From positions 1 to 31,283 of the forward strand of contig JAVLBP010000014.1 in NCBI GenBank assembly GCA_031581145.1: DNA of 31,283 bases. The letters run 5' to 3'. Shown piece after piece: positions 1 through 8,400 of the stretch. The position numbers and the translations under genes were made by a program. The notes under the pieces were generated by a model that was given only the letters and a program-made list of their open reading frames with translations, was not told the origin of the DNA and did no database searches. Position 1 is the first letter of the stretch; the number at the start of each line of letters is the position of its first letter. This DNA comes from UBA8296 sp031581145. GTDB lineage: Bacteria > Bacteroidota > Rhodothermia > Balneolales > Balneolaceae.

Positions 1-419
1 AAAACGGTCGTATCACGCCCATTGCCAAAAAACTTGAACCCAAGGGAAGGCAGCAAGGTATCCTGGATCCCAAAATATTGGAACCTTACCACAATACTAT
101 CTTGACGAGCCTCTTGCCGAAACTGTTTCACATCGATAACCTCGAGCGCTGCAAAACCTTCCGACTCAGACCCAAGATCCTCCGGCAAATCCACCTCTGG
201 ATACGCCGCTGTCCCGCGTACAACGTATTGCACATCAAATTGATCCCCGACACGTACGGTGTCTACTGTAGGGCGTGTCTCCACTGTAGGGCGAGTCTCC
301 ACAGATTGTGCCTGGATTGCGATGGGCCCAGCGACCCAACACAACATCACACCAAGCAGCGCTGCCCAAGGAAGCATCCGAGTCATACGCCTCAATATAT
401 CTACGCCGCGCCCATTCAT
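1..419 (-). CDS. Exported protein of Bat-like operon, N-terminal part (cut by window edge)
   Basis: An open frame runs on the minus strand from an ATG at 417-419 to the window edge without a stop. Its ATG overlaps the TGA of the upstream DUF58 gene as ATGA, which suggests translational coupling. The N-terminus has basic residues, then a hydrophobic segment (LPWAALLGVMLCWVAGPIAI) and an AQS-like cleavage site, so a secreted or membrane-anchored protein is likely. After the signal comes a duplicated ETRPTV motif, then a beta-rich stretch starting VRVGDQFDVQY. In Bacteroidota the gene after DUF58 in MoxR/Bat (aerotolerance-type) operons often encodes an exported protein, possibly BatD-related. 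That role is inferred from position only. An internal ATG (residue 12 or 15) would shorten the N-terminus but keep the signal. About 139 residues are visible. Confidence 0.7.
   Translation of the reverse strand, partial: MNGRGVDILRRMTRMLPWAALLGVMLCWVAGPIAIQAQSVETRPTVETRPTVDTVRVGDQFDVQYVVRGTAAYPEVDLPEDLGSESEGFAALEVIDVKQFRQEARQDSIVVRFQYFGIQDTLLPSLGFKFFGNGRDTTV
259..303 (-). repeat. 18-bp in-frame direct repeat (ETRPTV)
   Basis: Two adjacent 18-bp units (259-276 and 277-294) with a partial third encode ETRPTV-ETRPTV-DTV just after the predicted signal peptide of the exported protein. The units differ at only a few bases, which suggests a recent duplication. Confidence 0.75.
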
Positions 420-1291
420 CCTCGGTGGATCCTCCGTTGAAAAAAGCTCACCAAGGGCTTTACATACGATTCATTGGTGTTAATGCGGATGGTGTCGAGC
501 TTCATTTTAAGAAACATCGTCTCTAGTTCATGCTGTGCCTTCGCATGCGACGCCTCATGTTCCGCGCGTACCCTCTTCGACGAGGTGTCCAGCCATTGGG
601 TCTCACCTGTTTCAGGGTGCTTCACGGGGAGTAATCCCAAATCAGGGAGAGTTTTTTCGGCTTTATCTTCAATTTGAAGACAGACTAAATCGTGCATTCC
701 ACGCGTCATTCGGAGTTCTTTTTGGTAGCCTTGATCCTGAAAATCTGAGGCGACCACGACGATGGATCGACGATTAAGTAAGCGGTTCACATAATGAAGT
801 GCTTCTCGAATATTGGTCCCTTTGCCGGTTGGGTGGGCGTTCAATACATCGCGGATAATGCGCAGCACATGAGAGCGACCCTTCTTGGGTGGAATGACGG
901 CTTCGACATGATCACTAAATAAGAGCAATCCAACCTTATCATTATTTTGAATGGCACTGAACGCCAGCACAGCACACACTTCTGAGGCAACATCCATTTT
1001 GGATTGGGACTGTGTGCCAAAAAACCCACTGGGTGAGATGTCTACACAGAGCATGAGGGTTTGTTCACGCTCCTCTTCAAAAATCTTGATAAATGGAGAG
1101 CCTGTTCGAGCCGTCACGTTCCAATCAATCTGACGAACATCATCACCAAAGGTGTACTCGCGAACCTCACTAAAGGCCATACCACGCCCCTTGAATGCCG
1201 ACTGGTATTCACCGCCCATCACCGAATTGACGAGACCTTTGGTCCGAATCTCAATCTTTCGAACCTTTTTGAGTAGCTCTTTCGAGTCCAT
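416..1291 (-). CDS. DUF58 domain protein (vWA-like, Bat/MoxR operon type)
   Basis: The 291-residue protein has the DUF58 signature REYTFGDDVRQIDWNVTARTG at about residues 44-64. A von Willebrand A-type fold follows, with an intact MIDAS start D84-I-S86-P-S88, so it probably binds a divalent metal. Length is normal for the family and there is no signal peptide or membrane segment, so it is probably cytoplasmic. DUF58 proteins are usually encoded beside MoxR AAA+ ATPases and Bat proteins, and are thought to act in assembling or activating envelope or metal-binding complexes. Here the next gene encodes an exported protein and overlaps by ATGA. No MoxR gene lies upstream; the neighbour there is a divergent winged-helix gene, so this is the first gene of its transcript. 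A plausible promoter lies at 1327-1357. The family call is firm; the biological role is not. Confidence 0.93.
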   Translation of the reverse strand: MDSKELLKKVRKIEIRTKGLVNSVMGGEYQSAFKGRGMAFSEVREYTFGDDVRQIDWNVTARTGSPFIKIFEEEREQTLMLCVDISPSGFFGTQSQSKMDVASEVCAVLAFSAIQNNDKVGLLLFSDHVEAVIPPKKGRSHVLRIIRDVLNAHPTGKGTNIREALHYVNRLLNRRSIVVVASDFQDQGYQKELRMTRGMHDLVCLQIEDKAEKTLPDLGLLPVKHPETGETQWLDTSSKRVRAEHEASHAKAQHELETMFLKMKLDTIRINTNESYVKPLVSFFQRRIHRG

Positions 1292-1479
1292 TAGCTAAAT
1301 ATACACGAGTACATCTGCGAAATATACAAAGGTTGCTAGAGTGTGGCTTGACCCAAATTCTAACGCTGTACCTTTCAAAAGATTTTCTATTTTTAAATCG
1401 ATCAGCAAAGGAGAGCTACAAAGTTGCCTCCCAACACAGTAAGTCAGAACAGCATATCAGCACACAGGCAAATCATTTT
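1292..1479. other. Divergent intergenic region, left part
   Basis: Together with the repeat array to its right, this forms a 308-bp gap between the divergent DUF58 and winged-helix genes. Apart from the putative minus-strand promoter I see no conserved ORF, RNA gene or strong hairpin. The short open frame from 1333 runs into the repeats and has no protein-like features. Confidence 0.6.
1327..1357 (-). promoter_or_regulatory. Putative Bacteroidota-type promoter for the DUF58 operon
   Basis: Read on the minus strand, TTTG (1354-1357) is followed by exactly 19 bases and then AACCTTTG (1327-1334). This is one base off the Bacteroidota -7 consensus TAnnTTTG, with a typical -33 element and spacing. 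It would give a leader of roughly 30 bases before the ATG at 1291. Confidence 0.4.
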
Positions 1480-1580
1480 GCCGTATTAATACAACACAGG
1501 CATCATAGCTTGCCGTATTAATACAACACAGGCATCATAGCTTGCCGTATTAATACAACACAGGCATCATAGCTTGCCGT
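1480..1580. repeat. 32-bp tandem repeat, three identical copies plus a 5-bp partial
   Basis: Three identical 32-bp units occupy 1480-1511, 1512-1543 and 1544-1575, and the first five bases of a fourth follow. Each unit contains GTATTAATAC, a perfect 10-bp palindrome (at 1483-1492 in the first copy). The array ends about 20 bases before the ATG of the winged-helix gene. The units are adjacent with no spacers, so this is not a CRISPR. The 32-bp period is close to three turns of B-DNA, so the palindromes would lie on one face of the helix, as in an operator array. Binding is inferred, not shown. Confidence 0.92.
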
Positions 1581-1599
1581 AAACGAGAAAAAATTCCTC

Positions 1600-1875
1600 A
1601 TGGGAGTTGACCCAAAAGTTCAAGAACATTGCGCGCAGATTATGCGCGTTGCCCACAAACGTTACCACAAGACCGAGAAAAAGCGGGTAAGTGTGGATCG
1701 CATCAACAAAAAACTTGCGCTTCCAAAACAAGATTTACGCCAAGCGCTAGAACTCCTTGCAGAAAAAGGTCTCCTTTCGTTGGAAACCATCGGTGGTCCC
1801 TGGCTGTATGGCCACATTAAGTTGACCAAAAAAGGGGTGGAATACGTTCAAAAAATTGAGAAAAAGAAGGCTTAA
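1600..1875 (+). CDS. Small winged-helix DNA-binding-type protein
   Basis: This 91-residue basic protein has a helix-turn-helix-like stretch at about residues 30-56 (VDRINKKLALPKQDLRQALELLAEKGLL). A short beta wing follows (LETIGGPWLYGHIKLTKKG), then a lysine-rich C-terminus. That order is typical of MarR/PadR-like or replication/repair-type winged helices, but I cannot place it in a named family. It has no sensor or dimerisation domain. The ATG at 1600 has only a weak ribosome site (GAGAAAAAA). Three palindrome-bearing repeats sit just upstream, so autoregulation is an attractive but untested idea. Alanine dehydrogenase begins 48 bp after its stop on the same strand, so the two may be co-transcribed and the protein could regulate ald. 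Lys/Arg richness also fits a small nucleic-acid-binding housekeeping protein. Confidence 0.75.
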   Translation: MGVDPKVQEHCAQIMRVAHKRYHKTEKKRVSVDRINKKLALPKQDLRQALELLAEKGLLSLETIGGPWLYGHIKLTKKGVEYVQKIEKKKA

Positions 1876-1923
1876 ACTCCCTAATTTAGGCTGTTCGGAC
1901 AAACAGCTTAGCCTTCAGATTCT

Positions 1924-3042
1924 ATGAATATTGGCGTACCAAAAGAGATTAAAACCCACGAAAACCGTGTATCTGTCACCCCCGGTGGGGTGCAGCAAAT
2001 GACCCTTGAAGGGCATCAAGTCTTTGTGGAACAAGGCGCTGGCCTTGGATCTGATTTTTTAGACGCACAATATGTTGAGGCAGGGGCTCATATGATGTCT
2101 ACAGCCAAGGAGGTATGGGAGGCCGCCGAGATGATCATGAAGGTCAAAGAACCCATCGCTCAAGAATACCCACTGATGCGTGAAGGGCAGATTCTGTTTA
2201 CCTACCTCCATTTCGCTGCGAGCAAGGAGCTTACCGATGCAGTGGTCGCCTCCAAATGTGTCGCAATTGCCTACGAAACTGTTGAAGCGGCCGATCGGAG
2301 TCTTCCCTTGTTGATTCCCATGAGTGAAGTGGCTGGGCGTATGTCGGTACAACAAGGGGCCAAATTCTTAGAGAAAGCACAAGGGGGACGGGGTGTCTTA
2401 CTTGGTGGGATCCCAGGCGTTAAACCCGCTAATGTTTTGGTGTTAGGCGGTGGAATTGTTGGGGTGAATGCTGCCAAAATGGCCTCAGGACTCGGCGCTG
2501 TAACAACAATCATGGATGTCTCATTACCCAGATTGCGCTATTTAGACGATGTGATGCCTGCCAATGTCCAAACCAGGGTATCCAACGAGGCGTCGATCCG
2601 TGAAATGCTACCCGAGACCGACGTGGTCATTGGCGCGGTGCTCAAGCCAGGTGCCAAAGCTCCACATTTGCTCACGCGTGAGATGCTGTCATTGCTCAAC
2701 CCTGGCTCCGTTATCGTGGATGTTGCCATCGATCAGGGGGGATGTTTCGAAACCTCCAAAGCCACCACGCATGACGATCCTGTGTATGTCGTCGATGATA
2801 TTATCCATTATTGTGTGGCCAACATGCCAGGGGCTGTACCTTTTACTTCGACCATGGGATTGACGAATGTGACGCTGCCTTATGCGCTTCAGATTGCCAA
2901 CAAAGGATGGAAAAAGGCGTTGGCTGATTCGCCTGAGCTAGCCAAGGGGTTGAATGTGTCGCACGGCCATGTGACCTACAAAGATGTGGCCGAGCTGTTT
3001 GGCTACCCTGTTACGACGCTCGAATCCCAAATTTCTGCTTAA
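1924..3042 (+). CDS. ald: Alanine dehydrogenase
   Basis: The 372-residue protein matches the NAD-dependent alanine dehydrogenase family along its whole length. This enzyme reversibly deaminates L-alanine to pyruvate and ammonium in the cytoplasm. Key residues fall at the positions known for the family: Lys75 (KVKEP), His96 (YLHFA), the dinucleotide motif GGGIVG at 175-180 with acidic Asp198 after it, catalytic Asp270 (VDVAIDQGG) and Asn300 (VANMPGAVP). It follows a small winged-helix gene by 48 bp and may share its transcript. Its 3' end overlaps the convergent FAD-oxidoreductase gene by 32 bp, with no terminator in between. It could support use of alanine as a carbon and nitrogen source or NADH recycling. 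Nothing is truncated or unusual. Confidence 0.97.
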   Translation: MNIGVPKEIKTHENRVSVTPGGVQQMTLEGHQVFVEQGAGLGSDFLDAQYVEAGAHMMSTAKEVWEAAEMIMKVKEPIAQEYPLMREGQILFTYLHFAASKELTDAVVASKCVAIAYETVEAADRSLPLLIPMSEVAGRMSVQQGAKFLEKAQGGRGVLLGGIPGVKPANVLVLGGGIVGVNAAKMASGLGAVTTIMDVSLPRLRYLDDVMPANVQTRVSNEASIREMLPETDVVIGAVLKPGAKAPHLLTREMLSLLNPGSVIVDVAIDQGGCFETSKATTHDDPVYVVDDIIHYCVANMPGAVPFTSTMGLTNVTLPYALQIANKGWKKALADSPELAKGLNVSHGHVTYKDVAELFGYPVTTLESQISA

Positions 3043-4453
3043 GGGCAACTTTGGCGGCTAAATGACCGCTCATGCCATGAACGCCACCCCCGGGAGGTGT
3101 AGAACTTGAGCAGAAATAGTGCCCATCCAACGGCGCTTGGTAGGGACGCGACCATGACAAAGGTCGCTTGAAAAGCTGCGCTAGATGTTGCTTGCCACTA
3201 TTAATATCGCCACCCACATAATTTGGGTTGTACTCCTGGAGATTCATGGGACCTATGACATGCTTATCAATAATGATGTCTCGGAACCCAGGGGCAAAAC
3301 GCTCGATTTGGCCAATCAAGTGCTCTGTCGCATCACCTGTATACCCATTAGGCGCATGAGCATAGGACCATAAGACTTCATCCGACCCTTGGGTGCGACT
3401 CCGATCAAAAAGACTTTGTTGGGCTACCAATACAAAGGGATTCTCCGGCATAATCCCTTCATGGACCTCACGCTCGGCTTGTCTCATCTCCTCAAACGTG
3501 CCACCCAGATGAAGGGTGCCTGCTTTTTTGGCCTCTTCGTAGGCCCACGGAACAGGCTCTGAGAGGATAAAGTCGACTTTGTAGGCAGCAGCACCATATT
3601 CAAACGACTCGAGGGCACGCTTTGGACCTGGGGAGAGGCGATGGCCTGCATACGCCACAAAGGAGCGAGGCGCTGTGTCATGGATGACAATGGACGCATC
3701 GGGTAATGCATCAATATTGGTAAGCTCAGCATTAGTGATCACCTTTCCGTCATGCGCTTCGAAAAGCTTGATCATCGCTGCAATGAGCTGGTCTGTCCCA
3801 CCTTTGGGGAATGGCCATCCCACGCCATGTCCTGAGGCTGCCAAGACCAATCCAAACGCGGTGGTTCCAGGCTCTTCAAACGGGAGAATGGAATGAGCAG
3901 ACATCCCTCCAACAAGTGCTTTTGCCTTGGCCGAAGTAAATTGTTTCACAAACTGCGCCACTGGTTGCAAGCCTCGCAACCCAAATTGCGCCATCAACAA
4001 TGGATTATTCGGCCAGCCCAGGGGAGTGAGAATATCGTGTGTTAACGCAATCCAATTCTTAGAAAATGGTTCCAGTAAACGGTTGTACTTGCCTCCATCC
4101 TTACCTAATGTTCGGACGGTCTCTTTTAACTCTCGGTGTAGGGACACGCCGTCCCCTCCATCCAAAGGGTGCACACAAGGGATATCGGGTTGAATCCACT
4201 CAAGGCCGTAGTTTTCCAATCCCAGCGTCATAAAATAGGGGGAGGAATACGCCGTGGGATGGATCGCCGAGCATACATCATGCCTGTATCCAGGTCGAAT
4301 CAACTCCTCCGTTCGTGCTCCGCCACCTGGGGTGTCATTGCGTTCCAAGACGACCACCTCAAGTCCAGATTGAGCCATCGTTATGGCTGCGGCAAGACCG
4401 TTGGGGCCTGCACCAATCACATAAGCGTCTGCTTTGGGATAGTCGGAACTCAT
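3011..4453 (-). CDS. Phytoene-desaturase-like NAD(P)/FAD-dependent oxidoreductase
   Basis: The 480-residue flavoprotein opens with a Rossmann FAD motif (VIGAGPNGLAAAITMAQSG, about residues 12-30), then an E38-R and a GGGARTEEL stretch. It closes with the family's C-terminal FAD signature (STPPGGGVHGMSGHLAA). This places it in the phytoene dehydrogenase / PYROXD2-like group. Such enzymes desaturate or saturate hydrophobic polyenes, but many members have no known substrate. It is not beside the carotenoid gene crtB, which lies about 15 kb away, so a carotenoid role is only possible. The ATG overlaps the stop of the upstream ybeY-like gene as ATGA, and its 3' end overlaps ald. It is the last gene of a DUF2723-ybeY-oxidoreductase unit. 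Confidence 0.9.
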   Translation of the reverse strand: MSSDYPKADAYVIGAGPNGLAAAITMAQSGLEVVVLERNDTPGGGARTEELIRPGYRHDVCSAIHPTAYSSPYFMTLGLENYGLEWIQPDIPCVHPLDGGDGVSLHRELKETVRTLGKDGGKYNRLLEPFSKNWIALTHDILTPLGWPNNPLLMAQFGLRGLQPVAQFVKQFTSAKAKALVGGMSAHSILPFEEPGTTAFGLVLAASGHGVGWPFPKGGTDQLIAAMIKLFEAHDGKVITNAELTNIDALPDASIVIHDTAPRSFVAYAGHRLSPGPKRALESFEYGAAAYKVDFILSEPVPWAYEEAKKAGTLHLGGTFEEMRQAEREVHEGIMPENPFVLVAQQSLFDRSRTQGSDEVLWSYAHAPNGYTGDATEHLIGQIERFAPGFRDIIIDKHVIGPMNLQEYNPNYVGGDINSGKQHLAQLFKRPLSWSRPYQAPLDGHYFCSSSTPPGGGVHGMSGHLAAKVALKQKFGIRAS

Positions 4454-5421
4454 ACAGGGGACTTCAATGGAGTTAGCTTTGCCAAGAGTTCGTTCTCCCG
4501 GAGCCGAATGGCTGTGGATTCTGGATCAGCAGTTTCTAGGTGGGCAGCCTCTAGATCTGCAGTCTCTGAATCAGCAGTCTCTTTATCATCAATCCAACCA
4601 CATAAATGGAGCATGGAGTGGATCACCACACGCGCAAATTCATGATCAGCCGAGACGCCATACGCTTGAGCTTGGGTCAATATCTGGGGGGTACACAGCA
4701 CAATCGATCCTTCAAGTGGTTTGTCATCACCATCATGGTATGGGAAGGTCATCGTATCCGTCAGTGAGCCATCTTGGAAGTGGTCCAAATGAAGATTCAT
4801 GCAACGGGTTTCATCCACCAGCATCACCTCGATCTCGTGAATATGCTTTGACTCAGCCTCCGCAACGCCTCGACAAAGTTGCTCAATGTGTGCATTTGAC
4901 AAGGGGGCATCCGGCCCAGAATCATGAAGGATCTCTACCACAGAACTAGCATCCACCGCAGACCTAGTATCTGCCGCATTAGCCACGACATCATCCTCAT
5001 CATCTAACATCGACAAGGCAAGGCTACTCATCATCAACTCCTCGGGAAGACTTGTAAAATCGGTTCGCAACAACGCTTCTGACACCCCAGCATAATGGGT
5101 TACACCAGCGGGTTGCTCCAAAATGGTCGCTGTCACCACACCCGCAGCCCGATCAAATAACACAACTTGTTGCAGCGCTTCAGAGATCACCACATGGGTG
5201 CAACGGTGGCTTTGAATCACCACGCCAGGGGCAAACACCGTCACCAAGGCGCCAAGTACCTCCGCAGAGTCTACCTCAAATTGGCAATCCACCACAATCG
5301 TTCTTGCCTGTTCCTTCGATTCGAGGACCAACCGCCATGCCCCTTGGCCTTGATCACTAACCTCACCCCCTAGTGTGGTGCCAATCTCAGCAAGCGTGGA
5401 AGAATCAAAGTGTTGAATCAT
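4450..5421 (-). CDS. ybeY: Endoribonuclease YbeY with unusual N-terminal extension
   Basis: The C-terminal half (about residues 160-323) is YbeY, the metal-dependent RNase of 16S rRNA 3' maturation and ribosome quality control. It shows LVDETRCMNLHLDHF, then TMTFPYHDG, and the metal motif HSMLHLCGWID near residue 270. The usual third His of HxxxHxxxxxH is Asp here; as I recall, Bacteroidota YbeY proteins often have this change, so activity is likely kept. Two features are odd. YbeY is normally about 140-170 residues, but about 160 unrecognised residues precede it here, ending in an acidic stretch (LDDEDDVV). Also, a run of five-residue repeats (ETADS, ETADL, EAAHL, ETADP) interrupts the region between the metal motif and the C-terminal RENELLAKL helix. 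It starts 9 bp after the DUF2723 gene and overlaps the next gene by ATGA. Confidence 0.88.
   Translation of the reverse strand: MIQHFDSSTLAEIGTTLGGEVSDQGQGAWRLVLESKEQARTIVVDCQFEVDSAEVLGALVTVFAPGVVIQSHRCTHVVISEALQQVVLFDRAAGVVTATILEQPAGVTHYAGVSEALLRTDFTSLPEELMMSSLALSMLDDEDDVVANAADTRSAVDASSVVEILHDSGPDAPLSNAHIEQLCRGVAEAESKHIHEIEVMLVDETRCMNLHLDHFQDGSLTDTMTFPYHDGDDKPLEGSIVLCTPQILTQAQAYGVSADHEFARVVIHSMLHLCGWIDDKETADSETADLEAAHLETADPESTAIRLRENELLAKLTPLKSPV
4522..4581 (-). repeat. Four 15-bp in-frame repeats inside ybeY
   Basis: Read on the minus strand, four 15-bp units follow GARRCTGCYSAYYYA-type consensus (the first is GAGACTGCTGATTCA). They encode ETADS-ETADL-EAAHL-ETADP, and a degenerate fifth unit may follow. 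The copies have diverged mainly at third positions. Confidence 0.85.
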
Positions 5422-5430
5422 TCGTGTGCC

Positions 5431-8400
5431 CTAGATCCCAAGATTGAAGCCACGAACTTGCGCGTTACTCTGCTCAATGGAGGAGGGGAGCCCAAGTTGG
5501 CCACCAAACTCCGCATTCATCCGGTCGATCATCCCTTGCGCTTTTTGGGAGGCCTCTTGTTTCAAGGTCTCGTCTTGAGCCTGTTGCCCCACCACGTAGT
5601 ACACATTTTGCACAATTGAAATCACCGAGTTGTTATACACCAAGCTTTCACGTTTTGAATCAACCTGCCCTTCAACAGACTGTTTCTCAGCTGAATACTC
5701 CCGTTGCTTGTTAATTTGAGCCTTCATACGCGCCTCATTGGCCTGATCTTCAAGCTCAATCACACGGTCTTGCAACGCCAACCAATCTTCATAATCGTAG
5801 CCAAGCAACGTAAAGAGCTCCTCCTCAGCCTGCTGAGCCAGCGCATATGCCGCATCGTAGGCCTCTGCACGTAGCAATCGGTAGGTATACAAGGTCATCG
5901 TTAAGGATTGATCCTCGCTGTCTCGGAATGGAATCTTCTCCAATCCTTTTACCAACCATTCACGCGCCTTCTCAATTTCACCCGAACGCATGTAGTAATC
6001 CGATAACTCGGTGAAGGCAAAGCGATAATTGCCCATCATACGACGGATATTCTCGTTGTAATACACGTCCGTATTGTTGAACTCGGTAAATTTGAATGTA
6101 TTCAGTCGCTCCTCATGAACCTCTGGATCGAGGGTGCCAAAACTACCTCCTGGACGACGCTTGGGGACCACACGGAACGCCTTTCCTTCGTATTGGAAGT
6201 AATCACGCAAGCCAAGCTGGGATTGTCCACTTACGGTATTGGCAAAGTAGACGGGTCGTAACCACTGATTATTTTGCAAGATGTCCAAAATCATAATGTC
6301 TTGCGTTTGCAAGAAGTAGCGATCATTGCCTTGACCATCTTTTCCAGCAAATCGACCCTGAAGGTTCCAGGTTACCTCATCGTCGAGCTCCTCAACGGGA
6401 AGTGAGTAGGGGACAGCGCTTTGGACTTGATGCTCAAAATTGGCCGTGGTTGAATTGACCCCTGTCCATTCTTGAGGTTGTGCCTCTGGCTCTTGAGTAA
6501 AGACCCGATTGAGTAAGCTTTTATCCACTGGAATACTCACCTGACCTGGTTGATGCAGACTCAACTGACCTGTCACTTGTTCGAGTTGAATATCGTCGTA
6601 GCTAATCGGTAACGGTCGCGACTCATGAGAGAACAAATCGCGCATTTGCTTGATATACCACTCGGTATTAAGCAAGCTCAAACAAACAATCCGCACATCC
6701 GTCCGGACCCCCTCGACTTCTTGTAGGTACCATAATGGGAAGGTGTCATTATCCCCATTGGTAAACAAAATGGCATTTGGCTCCACCGATTGAAGCAAAT
6801 TCCATGCATAATCACGAGCCACATAGTTCCCTGATCGGTCATGGCTTTCCCAATTTTGGAAGCCCATCCACACAGGACTCGCAAGAAATAGCAATGCGGC
6901 CAGGCCATATTTTGCGGGAGCTCCTTTGACTGCTTGCCCCAGCGCTTGGAGTAGACCAGCGGCCCCCATGCCAATCCAAATGGCAAACGCAAAGTATGAG
7001 CCGACATAAGCATAATCTCGCTCCCTGGGTTCATAAGGGGACTGATTGAGGTAGACGATGATGGCAAGCCCTGTCAAGATGAACAGGGCAAACACCGAGA
7101 AGGCCCGTTTGGGATCTCGCCTCGCATGGAAGGTCATCCCCATGAGTCCCAGTGCTAAGGGAATAAAGAAATAGGCGGTATGGGCAGGATTTTCCTCATG
7201 CCTGGAGCTGGTAAAGCCGGTATTCCACCCTGCATCTTGCACATCATGGTCTCGACCAATAAAGTTCCATGCAAAATAGCGCCAATACATATGATTGATC
7301 TGGTACTTAATGAAGTACTCTAGATCGCTGTCAAACTGAGCATAATACTCCAAGTGACGCGCTTGCGAAGAGTGGCGTCGAGGGAAGACCACCTCTTTGG
7401 ATTGATCAATTTGTCCGGTGGCATTGTTGTAACTATATCCGCGAATCAACGGCGCGCTTCCATATTGCTCACGCTTCAAAAACGAGACCATAGCCGATGG
7501 CGTCGAAGGGTCATTCTCGTTAATTGGAGGGTCGGCTTGCGCGCGAATAAATATTAGGAAGTAGGTACTAAACCCAACCAAAATGAGTGCATAGCAAATG
7601 ATGGCAAGGTTGGCCAAGCTGTACTTTTTCTTGTGGGTGTACCATATGCCAAATCCGACCAAAGACAGTACTAGGGCGATGTAGAGCCCTGGCCCAATAA
7701 GTCCAAGGGTAAGATTGCCGATGTTGTCGATGAGGTCGGTCAGATTAAACATCGTGATGGGGTAAATCGAGATAAACGCTGCGGCTGCAACCCCTACCAT
7801 AGCCAAGAAGCTGACGATGCTAAACTCATATTTTCTGAAATAAATGATCAACGCCACAAAAAACAGCGTAAGTAGGTTTAACAAGTGAACCCCCAGGGCA
7901 AGGCCAAACATGTAAGCGATCAGCAAGATCCAACGGTTGGCATACTCAGTGTCTGCATCCTCACTCCAACGCAGCGCTAACCACACCACGATGCCGGTAA
8001 AGAACATGGATGGGGCGTAGACTTCGGCCTCCACCGCATTAAACCAAAACGTATCGGTCACTGCAAAGGTGGCAGCACCAATTAAGGCGCCCAGCATACT
8101 AATGAGCGTGGGATTATGCGAGTTTATGCCAGCACGATCATCGTCAGCACTGTTGCCGCCAGCACTACCACCGCCAGCAACATCACCGTCAAATCCTTCC
8201 GCAACACCTGGCAGGGATGGCACAAACATGTCGAGCAAACGAACCGTTACCCAATACAGAAACAATATGGTAAGCGCCGAGGAGAGCACGCTAATCATAT
8301 TGATACTCAAGGCGACATAGGGGAGAGGAATCGCCATGGAAAAAATTCGCCCTACGAGGGAGTAAAACGGGGCTCCGGGCGGGTGATTGACCTGCAAGCC

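Noticed and set aside
1480..1580. CRISPR array
   Set aside because: The 32-bp units are directly adjacent, with no spacers between them, and no cas genes are present.
1888..1912. Terminator between the winged-helix gene and ald
   Set aside because: The GCTGTT/AACAGC hairpin is only 6 bp, has no T-run, and leaves too little room for a separate ald promoter.
3011..4453. Carotenoid phytoene desaturase partner of crtB (crtI)
   Set aside because: The protein fits the broader PYROXD2-like group, is about 15 kb from crtB, and lies in another operon. The specific assignment is not supported.
4450..4650. YbeY inactivated by loss of the third metal-binding His
   Set aside because: The position is Asp, which can bind metal, and I recall the same change in Bacteroidota YbeY proteins. 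It is likely a lineage trait, not a defect.
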